Translations under genes and position numbers: made by a program
The notes under the pieces: model-generated
What the model was told of the DNA's origin: nothing
Databases searched by the model: none
What the model saw: only the letters and a program-made list of their open reading frames with translations
Part shown: positions 53,891 through 64,000 of the stretch, piece by piece
How positions within the stretch are numbered: the first letter of the stretch is position 1
How the letters are laid out: each line of letters starts with the position of its first letter
Origin: Prorocentrum cordatum
Lineage: Eukaryota > Sar > Dinophyceae > Prorocentrales > Prorocentraceae
NCBI GenBank assembly: GCA_963575745.1
Contig: CAUYUJ010014757.1
Location: 27,501 to 91,500 of the forward strand
Reading direction: 5' to 3'
Length of the DNA: 64,000 nt

Positions 53891-54240
53891 AATTCTGAGG
53901 ATGTCTCGAGCGAGGCGCGGGTGTCAGCACCCCCAAGGGAGAGCCGCCACGGGGTAGTGTACTCCTCCGTTCGCGCCAAAACGGCGGGGATGTCTCGAGT
54001 GGGGTGCCTGTTATGGCGCGCAACATCCTCCGTTGTCGGAGCAGAGTTTGAGGATGTCTCGAGAGAGGCGCTGGTGTTCGCACCCAAGGGAGGGCTGCCA
54101 GGGGGTATTGCACCCCTTCGTTCGCGCCAAAATGTCGGGGATGTCTCAAGTGGGATGCCTGTTTTGGTGCGCAACATTCTCCACTTTCGGAGCAGATGTT
54201 GAGGATGCCTCGAGCGAGACGCTGGCTCTCGCATCCCAGG
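53890..54240 (+). repeat. ~150-bp tandem repeat, 2.3 copies
   Basis: Marked by GAGGATGTCTCGAG (53898, 54051) and GAGGATGCCTCGAG (54201), with TTCGCGCCAAAA in each unit. Confidence 0.8.
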
Positions 54241-54312
54241 AGGCCAGATCTTGAGGATGCCTCGAGCAGGTTGCCTATGCTGCTGGCCAGACTCGTGGGC
54301 ACGGGTCCCTCT

Positions 54313-55221
54313 CAGGATGCCACGGGAGGCTCCAGCAGTCTCCAGGAGGCCCCAAGAGGCGACAGGAGGTCCCAGGAGGCATCAGGAGGCCACAGGAAGA
54401 CTTAAGAGGCCACAGGGTGCCCCGAGAGGGTCCAGGAGGCCCCAGGAAGCTCCAGAAGGCCTCAGGAGGCTCCAGGAGGCTCCACAGGAGGCTGCAGGAG
54501 GCCCCAGGAGGCCACAGGAAGCGCCAGGAGGCTCCAGGAGGCCATGGAAGGCACCAGGAGGCCCCACGAGGCCCCAGGAGCAGGAGGCCTCAGAAGGCCA
54601 CAGGGGTAGCTCCAATCCCATGTGGTGTACGTATGCTACAGGTTGGGCCTCCCCTGCAGCACGGACCCCTGGTGGTTTACGTACGTTTCTATAGATTGTC
54701 CTTCTCCTGTGTATCCACTCCTAAATGGTTCACGTACGTACCAATAGATTGGGCCTCCCCTGGGGCACGAGTCCGTAGTGTTTTACGGGTGTTCCTATAG
54801 ATTGCCCCTCTCCTGTGGCTTCAATCCGACGTATGTTACGTCTGTTCCTATGGATTGGGCCTCTCCTGCGACACGCATCCTCCCCAGGAGGCCCCAGGAG
54901 GCCCCAGGAGGCTCCAGGAGGCTCCTGGAGGCCCCAGGAGGCCACACGAGGCCTCAGGTGGCCTCAGGAGGCCACAGGAAACTTCAAGAGGCCTTAGGAG
55001 GCTCCAAGGAGCCCCAGGAGGTCTCGAGAGGCCCCAGGAAGCCCCCAGGCTCATGCGCAGAAACGCACTAATGCTACTAAGATTCATGCACGCTCCAACA
55101 CATTCACAATTAGATTCGCTCCCAGACCGTCAACAGTCGAGTCCGCTTTTCTTCAAAAACTCTTGCGCCTAGACCCTCACGGCGGGCAGGTCAATGCTAA
55201 TAGATGCACCTATGGGGAGCT
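54313..55221 (+). repeat. Composite repeat unit 2
   Basis: Direct copy of the 52540-53361 arrangement, offset about 1.8 kb, with diverged inner arrays and a well-kept tail (GCTAATAGATGCACCTATGG). Confidence 0.85.
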
Positions 55222-55289
55222 CCACTCAGTGAATACTTGCCTGAAGCGGCACCATGTATCGGCATGATCGGCCCCACGCTGGCAACAGT

Positions 55290-55900
55290 CTTCGGCAAGA
55301 ATAGCCACCCGAGACGGCGTCGCGCACTTTGTCCATTGGGCTCGCAGGGTGAGAAAACTATGGCGCAACAGCACAACCCCTGTTCTCATCGCAGAGCAGT
55401 CGGCGGTGGACAAACCTCCCTTTAACACACCTCCCTTGAAAGAAAACAGCCTAGGACCGAAACCGACGGACATGGACCCGCAAAACTGACGACCGCGACG
55501 CCCTCTCGCGAACCGAAAACGGCAAATTCCTTAATCGACGTGTCAGGGTAGGAGGTCTACCAACCTCCGAGAATAGTCACCTGAGACGGCGTCGCGCATT
55601 TTGCCCACTGGGCTCGCAGGCAGAGACAACTGTAGCGCCAACAGCGCAACATGCTCTCATCGCAGAGCAAGGCGCGAGGCGGGGATTTATCCATACCCAC
55701 CGCCTGGGAACCGACGCCCTGGTGCCCCAGCGGGCGGCGGATATGGATATATTTCGGCCCCCAGGACCCCGACGATGTCAGTGTCCACCGCCTGCCGACG
55801 CTCCGAAAACTGACCCTCCAGGCGGTGGTCAGGTCTAAATTCCCGCCTCGGATATAACGCAAGAGCACAACCTGCTCTCATCGCAGAGCATGGCGTGATA
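55290..55900 (+). repeat. Repeats with GAGACGGCGTCGCGCA and P7 copy 2
   Basis: CCGAGACGGCGTCGCGCACT to CATCGCAGAGCA at 55307-55397 recurs at 55578-55670, and its end again at 55875-55890. The P7 repeat copy 2 is 55385-55565. No gene is seen. Confidence 0.75.
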
Positions 55901-55924
55901 CTAAAGAACCCAGAACCCACCTCT

Positions 55925-56028
55925 GGCCATCGCTCGGACGTCCATTCCCTGTGTTTTTGTTTCGATTTCGTGCGCGGTTTTTCCGCCTGGTAATCCCCGC
56001 CGGAAAAATCACGCGTCCAAGCGATACC
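55925..56028. mobile_element. TIR element family P4, copy 3
   Basis: GGCCATCGCTCGGACGTCCA at the left and ACGCGTCCAAGCGATACC at the right; about 18 kb from the other two copies. Confidence 0.75.
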
Positions 56029-56333
56029 AAGACCTTTGGGGTAGCGGGGGGGGTGCTCGGGAGCTCGACCCAAGGCAGGACTTCACAAATGGCATAACCT
56101 GATCGCATATCGCACAGCAGCGCGTGGCAAATAAGAAATGATCACCCCTGGTTGGGTATATGCCAAGGGGAGCTTCCAAAATAATTAAGAAGCACTACCG
56201 TGCCGACTCCGGAACAGTTTCGCGCTCCGTCGACGCAAGTTCTTTGGGGTTATCGGTCCTTGCCACTGGCTTCGACTGTGCCCCCTGTGCGCGCGCCGCC
56301 AGCGATTGCCACTTGCTTACGGCTGGCCCCCGC

Positions 56334-56590
56334 CAAGCTCGGGAATCGACGGCTCCTCGCAGTGCGCAAAGTCGGACGGCACCGCGCCGATCTCGGCGGC
56401 GCGGATCGCCTGCGCGATGTCAGGCCAGACCAGCACCCAGTCGAGCTGCGCGATTACCGACTCGATAAGTCCGTCGATCTTCTGGCGGACCGCCTGGTTC
56501 AAGCCGTCGGGCGTCAGCTCAGGCAACTCTGCGCGGCTCCTCGAATCTCTTGCGCCTGTATCCGGACTTCGGCCCAGCTCGTTGAAGCCA
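56334..56590 (-). CDS. Exon of an unidentified gene, strong donor
   Basis: The frame reads SPDTGARDSRSRAELPELTP, then DGLNQAVRQKIDGLIESVIA, QLDWVLVWPDIAQAIRAAEI and GAVPSDFAHCEEPSIPELGG GQP, ending CC|GTAAGC. The donor and composition support a coding exon. The acceptor is uncertain (near ACGAG|CTGGGC). No downstream partner is seen before 56160. Helical; no motif recognised. Confidence 0.5.
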
Positions 56591-56611
56591 TCGTTTGTGC
56601 AGTACTAACGA

Positions 56612-57015
56612 TATATATACATTTACATACATACATATATATGTTTATATATATACATACATACATACATACATACATACATACTTACATACATACTTAC
56701 ATACATACATACATACATACATGTACATGTACATACACGTGTATATGTATACACACGGGAAAGAAGAGGAACAAAAAAAGAAGAGATGAACAAACAAACA
56801 AAAATTTTCCGATGGTAGGACCCCACATGATAATCTGTTTAGCTTACCCTTTGCCCTGCCCTCCTCCCCCTGGCGGACACCCTCTCCTCTCGCTCCCTGC
56901 ACTGCCCTCTATTCCCCCTTCTATTTCTATTCCTCCTCCTTTTTCTCCTCCTCCTCCTCCTCCTCCTCCTCCTCCTCCTCCTCCTCCTCCTCCTCCTCCT
57001 CCTCCTCCTCTCGCC
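56612..57015 (+). repeat. (CATA)n and (TCC)n microsatellites
   Basis: CATA units at 56617-56745 and TCC at 56930-57012; nothing coding between. Confidence 0.95.
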
Positions 57016-57297
57016 ACCTCCTCCACGTCGTCGGCCTCCCCCATGCCCCTTCCCTCCTCATCCCCCTGCCTTTTCTCCATGTGCACCTCCCCTTCTCCAA
57101 CGTCGGGGCAAGCAAATCAATTTTCCTCAGCGCCGTCGCCGCGTCGGCCAGCGCGCGCGCGTCTGCCGACGGCTAGATCGCGAAGCCGTCGGGGCGAACC
57201 TTCGGGCTGGGCCGTTGAGACAACCTCGCAGGCCGCTGGGGCGTGGGAGCTAGCCGCTGGGACAACCCCGCGGGCCTCCAGGCGCGCGCCGCGGCGC

Positions 57298-58256
57298 TCA
57301 GGCGGGGGGCAGCATGAAGCCCAGCTCTGCCGCGAGCTGCTCCGCCTCAGCCCTGGAGCCCACCGCTCTCTTGTCGAACTCCTCGAGCGCCTTCCGCAGG
57401 GACGCCGGCGGCCCGCGCTCCAGGAACTCTCGCGCGGGCGGCCGCAGGATCAGCATGTTCCGCACGCGCGTGGCGCGGGAGAGCATGACGTAGAGGTGCA
57501 GCCACCACATATCGTCCGACATGCCCGTGCAGCCAGCGTCCTCATCCCTGGCGCAGTCGACGGTGACGCCCTTGCGCAGCGTCTGGCCCTGCGACAGCGT
57601 GGAGGTCAGGTAGGACGCGTGCGTCAGTGTGAATCCCGAGCGGCGCACAGTGTGCGCCCCCGAGCTTTGCCACGTGAACTCCTGCCCGCTGGGCCTGAAC
57701 ATGAGCAAGCTCCTCGCCCGCGCTTCGGCCTCGCCGTCGTCGGCAGCGCCATCGGCGCCCTGCTGCAGCACCTCGGCGACCTCCGTGCAGATCGGGGACT
57801 CCTGGAAGCCGTGCGCCTGCAGCCAGATTCCCTGCGGTAGGTATCGGGGGCGGAAGAGCTGGCCCGGCGCGCACCCCTCGTAGTCCCGCTCGTCGTCTGC
57901 GTGAAACTCGAAGGACACGATGGTGGCCCGTTGCTCCTGCACGAGCCCCAACTTCTTCTTCAGCTCCTCCTGCGCGGCCGTGAACCGGACCTCCATGCCG
58001 ACGTGTGCCGGTTAGACGCCGTGGATGTCCCCCGTCTCGTGCATGTTCGGGACGTTCAGGAGGCGCCGGCCTGCACCTTGGTCGCCTTGAATCGCGCCGC
58101 ACTCGTCTACGGCCTGCAGGAAGACGAGGGGGGCGCCGAGGCGCCGCGCGTCGCGACGAGCGCGCGCGTTGATCCACCTCGCCAGCGTCTCCCAGTAGAT
58201 GCCCACGCCGTAGCCGAGCCGGAAATTCTCGTGCTGGCGCCGTGGGTCCAGGACGA
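57298..58256 (-). pseudogene. C-terminal part of a Pif1-like DNA helicase with an in-frame stop
   Basis: The frame reads NFRLGYGVGIYWETLARWIN, LGAPLVFLQAVDECGAIQGD, RLLNVPNMHETGDIHGV, then TAA at 58012-58014, then PAHVGMEVRFTAAQEELKKK and on to a stop at 57298. LTHASYLTSTLSQGQTLRKG followed by a VTVDCAR strand is helicase motif V-like, and LYVMLSRATRVRNMLILRPP is motif VI (arginine finger region) of Pif1-family superfamily 1 helicases, which act in telomere and fork maintenance. The stop sits where the family has a hydrophobic residue before P-H-GM, so one base change explains it. Motifs I-III are absent: the region upstream is the 58258-61905 satellite, which either truncates the gene or occupies an intron. 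Dinoflagellates carry many copies of this family. Confidence 0.75.
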
Positions 58257-58257
58257 G

Positions 58258-59889
58258 ATTTCCTCCATATTCAAATCTCAAGAGACCAAAAATGACGACA
58301 GTTGCACGTTGCGGATGACCCGCTCGGATTCGAACATGAAGTGCGGGCCCCATAGGGAGGAGGCCCCCGCCTGAGACTTCCTCACAATTCACTCACAGAC
58401 GAGGCTCCCGCCTGATACTTCCTCCATATTCAAGCCTCAAGATCCCAAAAGTGACGACAGTTACACGTTTCGGATGACCCGCTCGGATTCGAACATGAAG
58501 TGCGGGCCCCTTAGGGAAGGGGCTCCCGCCTGAAACTTCCTCGCAATTCACTCACATTCAGGCCTCAAGAGCCCAAAAGTGACGACAGTTACACGTTGCG
58601 GATGACCCGCTCGGATTCGAACATGAAGTGCGGGCCCCATAGGGAGGGGGCTCCCGCCTGAGACTTCCTCGCAATTCACTCACAGACGAGGCTCCCGCTC
58701 GAGACTTCCTCCATACTCAGGTCTCAAGACCCCAAAAGTAGACGAGGCCCCCGCCTGATACTTCCTCCATATTCAGGCCTCAAGAGCCAAAAAGTGATGA
58801 CAGTTACACGTTTCGGATGACCCGCTCGGATTCGAACATGAAGTGCGGGCCCCATAGGGAGGGAGCTCCCACCTGAGACTTCCTTGCAATTCACTCACAT
58901 TCAGGTCTCAAGAGCCCAAAAGTGACGACAGTTGCACGTGGCGGATGACCCGCTCGGATTCGAACATGAAGTGCGGGCCCCATAGGGAGGGGGGGCCCGC
59001 CTGAGACTTCCTCACAATTCACTCACACACGAGGCTCCCGCCTGAGACTTCCTCCACATTCAGGCCTCAAGAGCCCAAAAGTGACGACAGCTACACGTTT
59101 CGGATGACCCGCTCGGATTCGAACATGAAGTGCGGGCCCCATAGGGAGGGGCCTCCCGCATGAAACTTATTCGCAATACACTCCTATTCAGGCCTCAAGA
59201 GCCCCAAAAGTGACGACAGTTACACGTTGCAGATGACCCGCCCGGATTCGAACATGAAGCGCGGGCCCCATAAGGAGGGGGCCCCCGCCTGAGACTTCCT
59301 CGCAATTCACTCACAGACGACGCCCCCGCTCGAGACTTCCTCCATATTTAAATCTCAAGAGCCCAAAAGTAAACGAGGCTCCCGCCTGATACTTCCTCCA
59401 TATTCAGGCCTCAAGAGCCCAAAAGTGACGACAGTTACACGTTTCGGATGACCCGCTCGGATTCGAACATGAAGTGCGGGCCCCATAGGGAGGGGGCTCC
59501 CGCCTGAGACTTCCTCGCAATTCACTCAGATTCAGGCCTCAAGAGCCCAAAAGTGACGACAGTTACGCGTTTCGGATGACCCGCTCGGATTCGAACATGA
59601 AGCGCGGGCCCCATAGGGAGGGGGCTCCCGCCTGAGACTTCCTTGCAATTCACTCACAGACGATGCTCCCGCTCGAGACTTCCTCCATATTCAGGTCTCA
59701 AGAGCCCAAAAGTGACGACAGTTGCACGTTGCGGATGACCCGCTCGGATTACCAACATGATCTGCGGGCCCCATAGGGAGGGGGCTCCCGCCTGAGACTT
59801 CCTCACAATTCACTCACAGACGAACTCCCGTCTGAGACTTCCTCCAGGTGAGTATGTGAATGAGTGAGCGTGTGACAGAGTGCGAGTGG

Positions 59890-59920
<31 letters not shown>

Positions 59921-61905
59921 GGTGAGTATGTGAGTGACTGAGCGTGTGAGGGAGCGCGAGTGATGATGCGGATGTTGATGATGAGAGAGTGTGAGTGAGT
60001 GTGAGTGTGAGTGAGTGGTGATGATGATGAGTGAGTGAGTGAATGTGCGAAGGCAGAAGAGGAAAGGGTGCGGGGTGAGTGTTCCTGCGCGGGGTGTGCA
60101 GAGAAAACAAGAAACCCACTTTGGACGTGGGGAAAAAGTGGCGACAGTTATACGTTTCGGATGACCCGCTCGGATTACCAACATGATCTGCGGGCCCCAT
60201 AGGGAGGGGGCCCCCGCCTGAGACTTCCTCGCAATTCACTCATACTTGAAGTGCGGGCCCCAAAGGGAGGGGGCCCCCGCCTGACACTTCGTCGCAATTC
60301 ACTCACAGACGAGGCCCCCGCTCGAGACTTCCTCCATATTCAAATCTCAAGAGCCCAAAAGTGACGACAGTTGCACGTTGCGGATGACCCGCTCGGATTC
60401 GAACATGAAGTGCGGGCCCCATAGGGAGGGGGCTCCCGCCTGAGACTTCCTCACAATTCACTCACAGACGAGGCCCCCGCTCGAGACTTCCCCCATATTC
60501 AAATGACAGTTGCACGTTGCGGATCGCCCGCTCGGATTCGAACATGAAGCGCGGGCCCCGTAGGGAGGGGGCCCCCGCCTGAGACTTCCTTACAATTCAC
60601 TCACAGACGAGGCCCCCGCCTGATACTTCCTCCATATTCGGGCCTCAAGAGCCCCAAAGTGACGACAGTTACACGTTGCAGATGACCCGCCCGGATTCGA
60701 ACATGAAGCGCGGGCCCCATAAGGAGGGGGCCCCCGCCTGAGACTTCTTCACAATTCACTCGCAGACGAGGCCCCCGCCCTAGACTTCCTCCATATTCAG
60801 GTCTCAAGAGCCCAAAAGTGACGACAGTCGCACATGGCGGATGACCCGCTCGGATTCGAACATGAAGTGCGGGCCCCATAGGGAGGGGGCTCCCGCCTGA
60901 GACTTCCTCCTCACAATTCACTCACAGACGAGGCCCCCGCCTGATACTTCCTCCATATTCAAATCTCAAGAGCCCAAAAGTGAAGACAGACGACAGTTGC
61001 ACGTTGCGGATGACCCGCTCGGATTCGAACATGAAGGCGGGCCCCATAGGAGGGGGCTCCCGCCTGAGACTTCCTCACAATTCACTCACAGACGAGGCTC
61101 CCGCCTGATATTTCCTCCATATTCAGGCCTCAAGAGCCCAAAAGTGACGACAGTTACACGTTGCGGATGACCCGTTGGATTCGAACATGAAGTGCGGGCC
61201 CCATAGGGAGGGGGCCCCCGCCTGAGACTTCCTCGCAATTCACTCACAGACGAGGCCCCCGCTCGAGACTTCCTCCATATTTAAATCTCAAGAGCCCACA
61301 AGTGACGACAGTTGCACGTTGCAGATGACCCGCTCGGATTCGAACATGAAGTGCGGGCCCCATAGGGAGGGGGCTCCCGCCTGAGACTTCCTCGCAATTC
61401 ACTCACAGACGAGGCCCCCGCTCGAGACTTCCTCCATATCCAGGTCTCAAGAGCCCAAAGTGACGACATTGCACGGCGGATGACCCGCCTCGAATTCGAA
61501 AATGAAGCGCGGGCCCCATAGGGAGGGGGCCCAACCTGAGACTTCTCAAATGCACTCACAGAGACGCCCCCGCAGATACTTCCTCCATTCACCTCAAGAG
61601 CCCAAAAGTGACGACAGTTACACGTTGCGTATGACCCGCTATCGGATTCGAACAATGAAGTGCGCGGGCCCCATAGGGAGGGGGCTCCCGCCTGAGACTT
61701 CCTCGCAATTCACTCACAGACGAGGCCCCCGCTCGAGACTTCCTCCATATCCAGGTCTCAAGAGCCCAAAAGCGACGACAAGCGCACGTTGCGGATGACC
61801 CGCTCGAATTCGAACATGAAGTGCGGGCCCCATAGGGAGGGGGCTCCCGCCTGAGACTTCCTCACAATTCACACACAAACGAAGCTCCCGCCTGATACTT
61901 CCTCG
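58258..61905 (+). repeat. Satellite of ~22 units, 130-210 bp each
   Basis: Each unit contains CGGATGACCCGCTCGGATTC, GAACATGAAGTGCGGGCCCC, CTGAGACTTCCTCACAATTC and CATATTCAGGCCTCAAGAGC. Units vary in length through gain or loss of the ACAGACGAGGC linker. A GTGAGTGA/GATGAT island interrupts at 59845-60060. On the minus strand the word TGTTCGAATCC resembles a Pol III B box. No coding. Confidence 0.9.
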
Positions 61906-62090
61906 AGTGCGAGTGATGATGATGATGATGATGGCGATGAGTATGTGAGTGACTGAGCGTGTGAGAGAGCGCGAGTGATGATGTTGATGTTGATGATGAG
62001 AGAGTGTGAGTGAGTGTGAGTGTGAGTGAGTGGTGATGATGATGAGTGAGTGAGTGAGTGTGCGAACGCAAAAGAGAGGAGGGGGTGGGG
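61905..62090 (+). repeat. GATGAT and GTGAGTGA island
   Basis: Near copy of the island at 59870-60060, including GAGAGAGTGTGAGTGAGTGT and the following TGTTCC-CGCGCGGGGTG tail. Confidence 0.85.
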
Positions 62091-62150
62091 CGAGTGTTCC
62101 CGCGCGGGGTGCGCAGAGAAAACAAGAACCCCACTTTGGATGTGGGGGGG

Positions 62151-62334
62151 GAAAACACGCCACGAACATAAGCTTTTGGCGTTCCGCGCAAATTTCTTGC
62201 ACCCGCGCTGGACCCGCCTCCCCGGCGCGCGCGGCGCGCCAGGGGCGGCGCCAGAGGCGCGACCGGGGGGGCCCAGCGCGGGTCCAAGAAACCCGCGCGG
62301 AGCGCCAAAAGTGAATGTTTATGGCGTTTTCTTC
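62151..62334. mobile_element. Palindromic element family P1, complete copy
   Basis: The left ACGAACATAAGCTTTTGGCG pairs with the right CGCCAAAAGTGAATGTTTAT; ends AAAACACGCC and GGCGTTTT. Inner GCGCTGGACC and GGTCCAAGAAACCCGCGCGG arms pair as in the 33251 copy. Confidence 0.8.
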
Positions 62335-62787
62335 GTCTTCGAAATACTCCAGAATTCGCAATAAAGGGAGGGGGGTCTCATTTCGGGGGGGGTCTCTTCC
62401 AGGCTATCTTGGAGGGTTCGGGGGGGTCTGGGGACGATGTTTTGGAGGGCTCTCCCACGGGGGAGGTCTGAAATGGCTTGTCTTGGAGGGTCCAGACCCC
62501 CTCCCTTTCATTACGAAATCTGGAGTGCATGTTGAGGCCTGGGCGGCTGCAGACACGGCCGGCGCCCCACGGAGCCGCGAAGGTGGCGACCTGCAGGAAC
62601 AACGAACGGCGACGCCAGCGCCACCAGGGCGAGGAGATGCGAGGAGCAACGGGGGTCTCCCTGGCGGCGTGGCTCCCCACTCTCGTTCGAGACACCCCCA
62701 GCCTCCCGCGCGGGGCGGCCTCGTGGACCTCCTCGCTGGAGGTGGCCCCCCCGGCGGTGTCGGCGTCGCTTCCCCCCCCTTCCCAAC

Positions 62788-62889
62788 GTGCGCCCCGTCC
62801 ACGGAAGGCCGCGGCAGGTGGCCCCACTGCCAGTAGACGTCCTTGGCGCGCTCCATGGCAGACCTCCACAGATCGTTCGCGAGCGTCTC
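62788..62889 (-). CDS. Exon of the gene at the window edge (ETLANDLWRSAMERAKDVYW)
   Basis: The acceptor is GTCCCACAG|GAGACG and a possible donor is CAC|GTTGGG; 34 codons, phase 0 at both ends, reading ETLANDLWRSAMERAKDVYW, then QWGHLPRPSVDGAH. It follows the 186-nt intron 62890-63075. Family not recognised. Confidence 0.5.
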
Positions 62890-63075
62890 CTGTGGGACGC
62901 ACAGAGACACGCTACTGCCACGCGTCCTCCTCGGAGGCATCCGCCCGACCCGAACAGATAGCATGCCCATCTTGCGTTATATCGCGTCGCGAGCGGCGCG
63001 GCCAGAAAGCGCCCGCCACGACGCATATACTATAGAATTCTCGGCGCGCGCGGCGCCCCAGGGGGGGCGACGTAC
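62890..63075 (-). other. Intron that is also a dispersed repeat (introner-like)
   Basis: Donor CGT|GTACGT, acceptor CCACAG|G. Its body shares several 13-20-bp words with 35285-35430 (opposite strand). Inverted-repeat ends are partly preserved. See findings. Confidence 0.55.
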
Positions 63076-63370
63076 ACGTAGTATTAGTATGTTGGGGTGA
63101 CGCCGATCCTTCTCCGCTTGCGACAGCATCAAGCCAGCGTCGCGCACCCGCTCAATCGCTTGCGCATACGCCCCCCCCCGGCTCTGGCGACGTGATATCG
63201 GCATGCGCCTTTTCGAGCGCATCGGTCTTTGGGGTGTCTGCCAACGCATACTTCAACAAATAACTAGCACTGCGATTGTTGATACAAGCGCCCATCACCA
63301 TACCATATACAAACGTCGGCATGTCGATCTCGAAGGTATACTTGGCGATATGCGTCGGCGCCCCCCTTGC
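63076..63370 (-). CDS. Exon with a homopolymer frameshift
   Basis: The frame reads APTHIAKYTFEIDMPTFVYG, MVMGACINNRSASYLLKYAL and ALEKAHADITSPEPGG; then, beyond a run of nine G (63171-63179), the coding look moves to another frame, AYAQAIERVRDAGLMLSQAE KDRRHPNILILR, up to GT at 63075. Loss or gain of one base in the G run would keep one frame. The acceptor is not certain. Either a sequencing error or a real lesion. No domain recognised. Confidence 0.45.
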
Positions 63371-63479
63371 CTTAATTACCCTTGCCGCGCCAACTCCAGC
63401 AGGCCTCGGGCGCCTCTGGGCGCCCGGAAAGTCCCTGCGCAACCCTGTCGAAAACGTGGCCGCCGATCCACGCGATGTT

Positions 63480-63993
63480 CGGACTCGCGCGGAGGAATGA
63501 GGATGTCAACGCTCGCGCTAGGTCCAACAGCGAGGCCCGCTCCAGAAATCACGGCGCGCGATGGGTTCGCGCCAATGTAGGCATTGCCTTGACTCCAGAT
63601 GTCTGCGCTTGCACGCTCCGCCGCATCGTCATCGCTGCTTGGCGTGGTGGGCTGCAGGATCGCCTGCCCGCTCACCTTCTGCAGCCCATAGAACGACATC
63701 ATGACCGTCTCGTTCGTCGCCTGCTGCAGGACGTCACCGCTCGGGACGTAGGGCTCCGAGGGCCAGCCGCCGTCGTCGCTCCACTGCGCGGCGTTGATGG
63801 TGCCTGGCGTGGCAAGCATCGCCGGCGTGGCTCGCGCGGAGTAGGCCTCGAGCCACGCCTGGGCGTCGTGGCTGCGCGCGGCAGGGACGGCCCTGCACTG
63901 CTGGCTGACCATGAACGACTGCACGAGGGGGTCGCTCGCGCAGGCCTTGAAGTCCTTGATCCCTTGCTCGACGGCCGCAGTGATCATGGTCAT
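63480..63993 (-). CDS. First exon seen of the gene at the window edge
   Basis: ATG at 63993 (MTMITAAVEQGIKDFKACAS) with an open frame through SHDAQAWLEAYSARATPAML, NETVMMSFYGLQKVSGQAIL and ANPSRAVISGAGLAVGPSAS to DILIPPR. The coding look then appears to shift frame (SPNIAWIGGHVFDRVAQGLS), so there is a second possible frameshift near 63490. It may continue upstream of the window. No family recognised; the sequence looks like an enzyme or structural domain rather than a repeat. Confidence 0.45.
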
Positions 63994-64000
63994 ATTCTCC

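Noticed and set aside
58258-61905. tRNA genes suggested by the TTCGAAYCC words
   Set aside because: No acceptor stem, anticodon arm or A box could be found around the word.

Overview
The window looks like nuclear DNA of a dinoflagellate. The reasons are high GC, long stretches of satellite and microsatellite between short exons, exons with strong GTAAGC-type donors and AG|G acceptors, nearly all recognisable exons on one strand, and several protein families I recognise as multi-copy in dinoflagellates (a Pif1-like helicase tail, a transposase-like protein with a YVDG motif, and a family with a FEMFSGEGAIS motif). The genus cannot be fixed from the sequence alone. I see no rRNA, tRNA, CRISPR array, bacterial-type operon or promoter I could defend.

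Layout. 911-22542 is the most gene-rich part and every convincing exon is on the minus strand. A two-exon gene (exon 1 21312-22542, exon 2 911-2442) is split by an 18.9-kb intron whose ends are exact 22-bp inverted repeats (2432-2453 and 21298-21319). Reading frame and GT-AG borders are preserved across it. Inside this interval, in the same orientation, lie an acidic KPAA-rich gene with probable upstream exons (17465-21050), a four-exon coiled-coil gene (12180-15696), a transposase-like gene (8407-11099), a partly broken gene with a methyltransferase-fold-like motif (6732-8465) and two orphan exons (5690-5887, 4290-4549). It could be a very long intron with nested genes or a large transposon-like element that is removed as an intron.

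22.5-32 kb is mostly repeats: a 13-copy ~159-bp satellite flanked by inverted minisatellites, degenerate GGGGCCTC arrays and a 0.9-kb TCC array. 32.4-33.1 kb holds two weak plus-strand exon candidates. 33-40 kb is a nest of small palindromic or inverted-repeat elements (at least six families) around an orphan terminal exon of enolase (36451-36583). 40-56 kb is almost gene-free: dispersed and tandem duplications, a 1.7-kb CTG/GCN array, several ATC or GAT microsatellites and a duplicated composite repeat. 56.3-64 kb has minus-strand exons again: an unidentified exon, a Pif1-like helicase tail with an in-frame stop, a 3.6-kb satellite of about 22 units, and a three-exon gene fragment at the window edge. 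One intron of that fragment (62890-63075) has a second copy at 35285-35430.

The common theme is intron and inverted-repeat biology: a giant TIR-ended intron, an intron carrying an inverted minisatellite, an intron that exists as a dispersed repeat, and a palindromic element that supplies the stop codon of the enolase exon. Little can be said about genes working together; most are lineage-specific families of unknown role.
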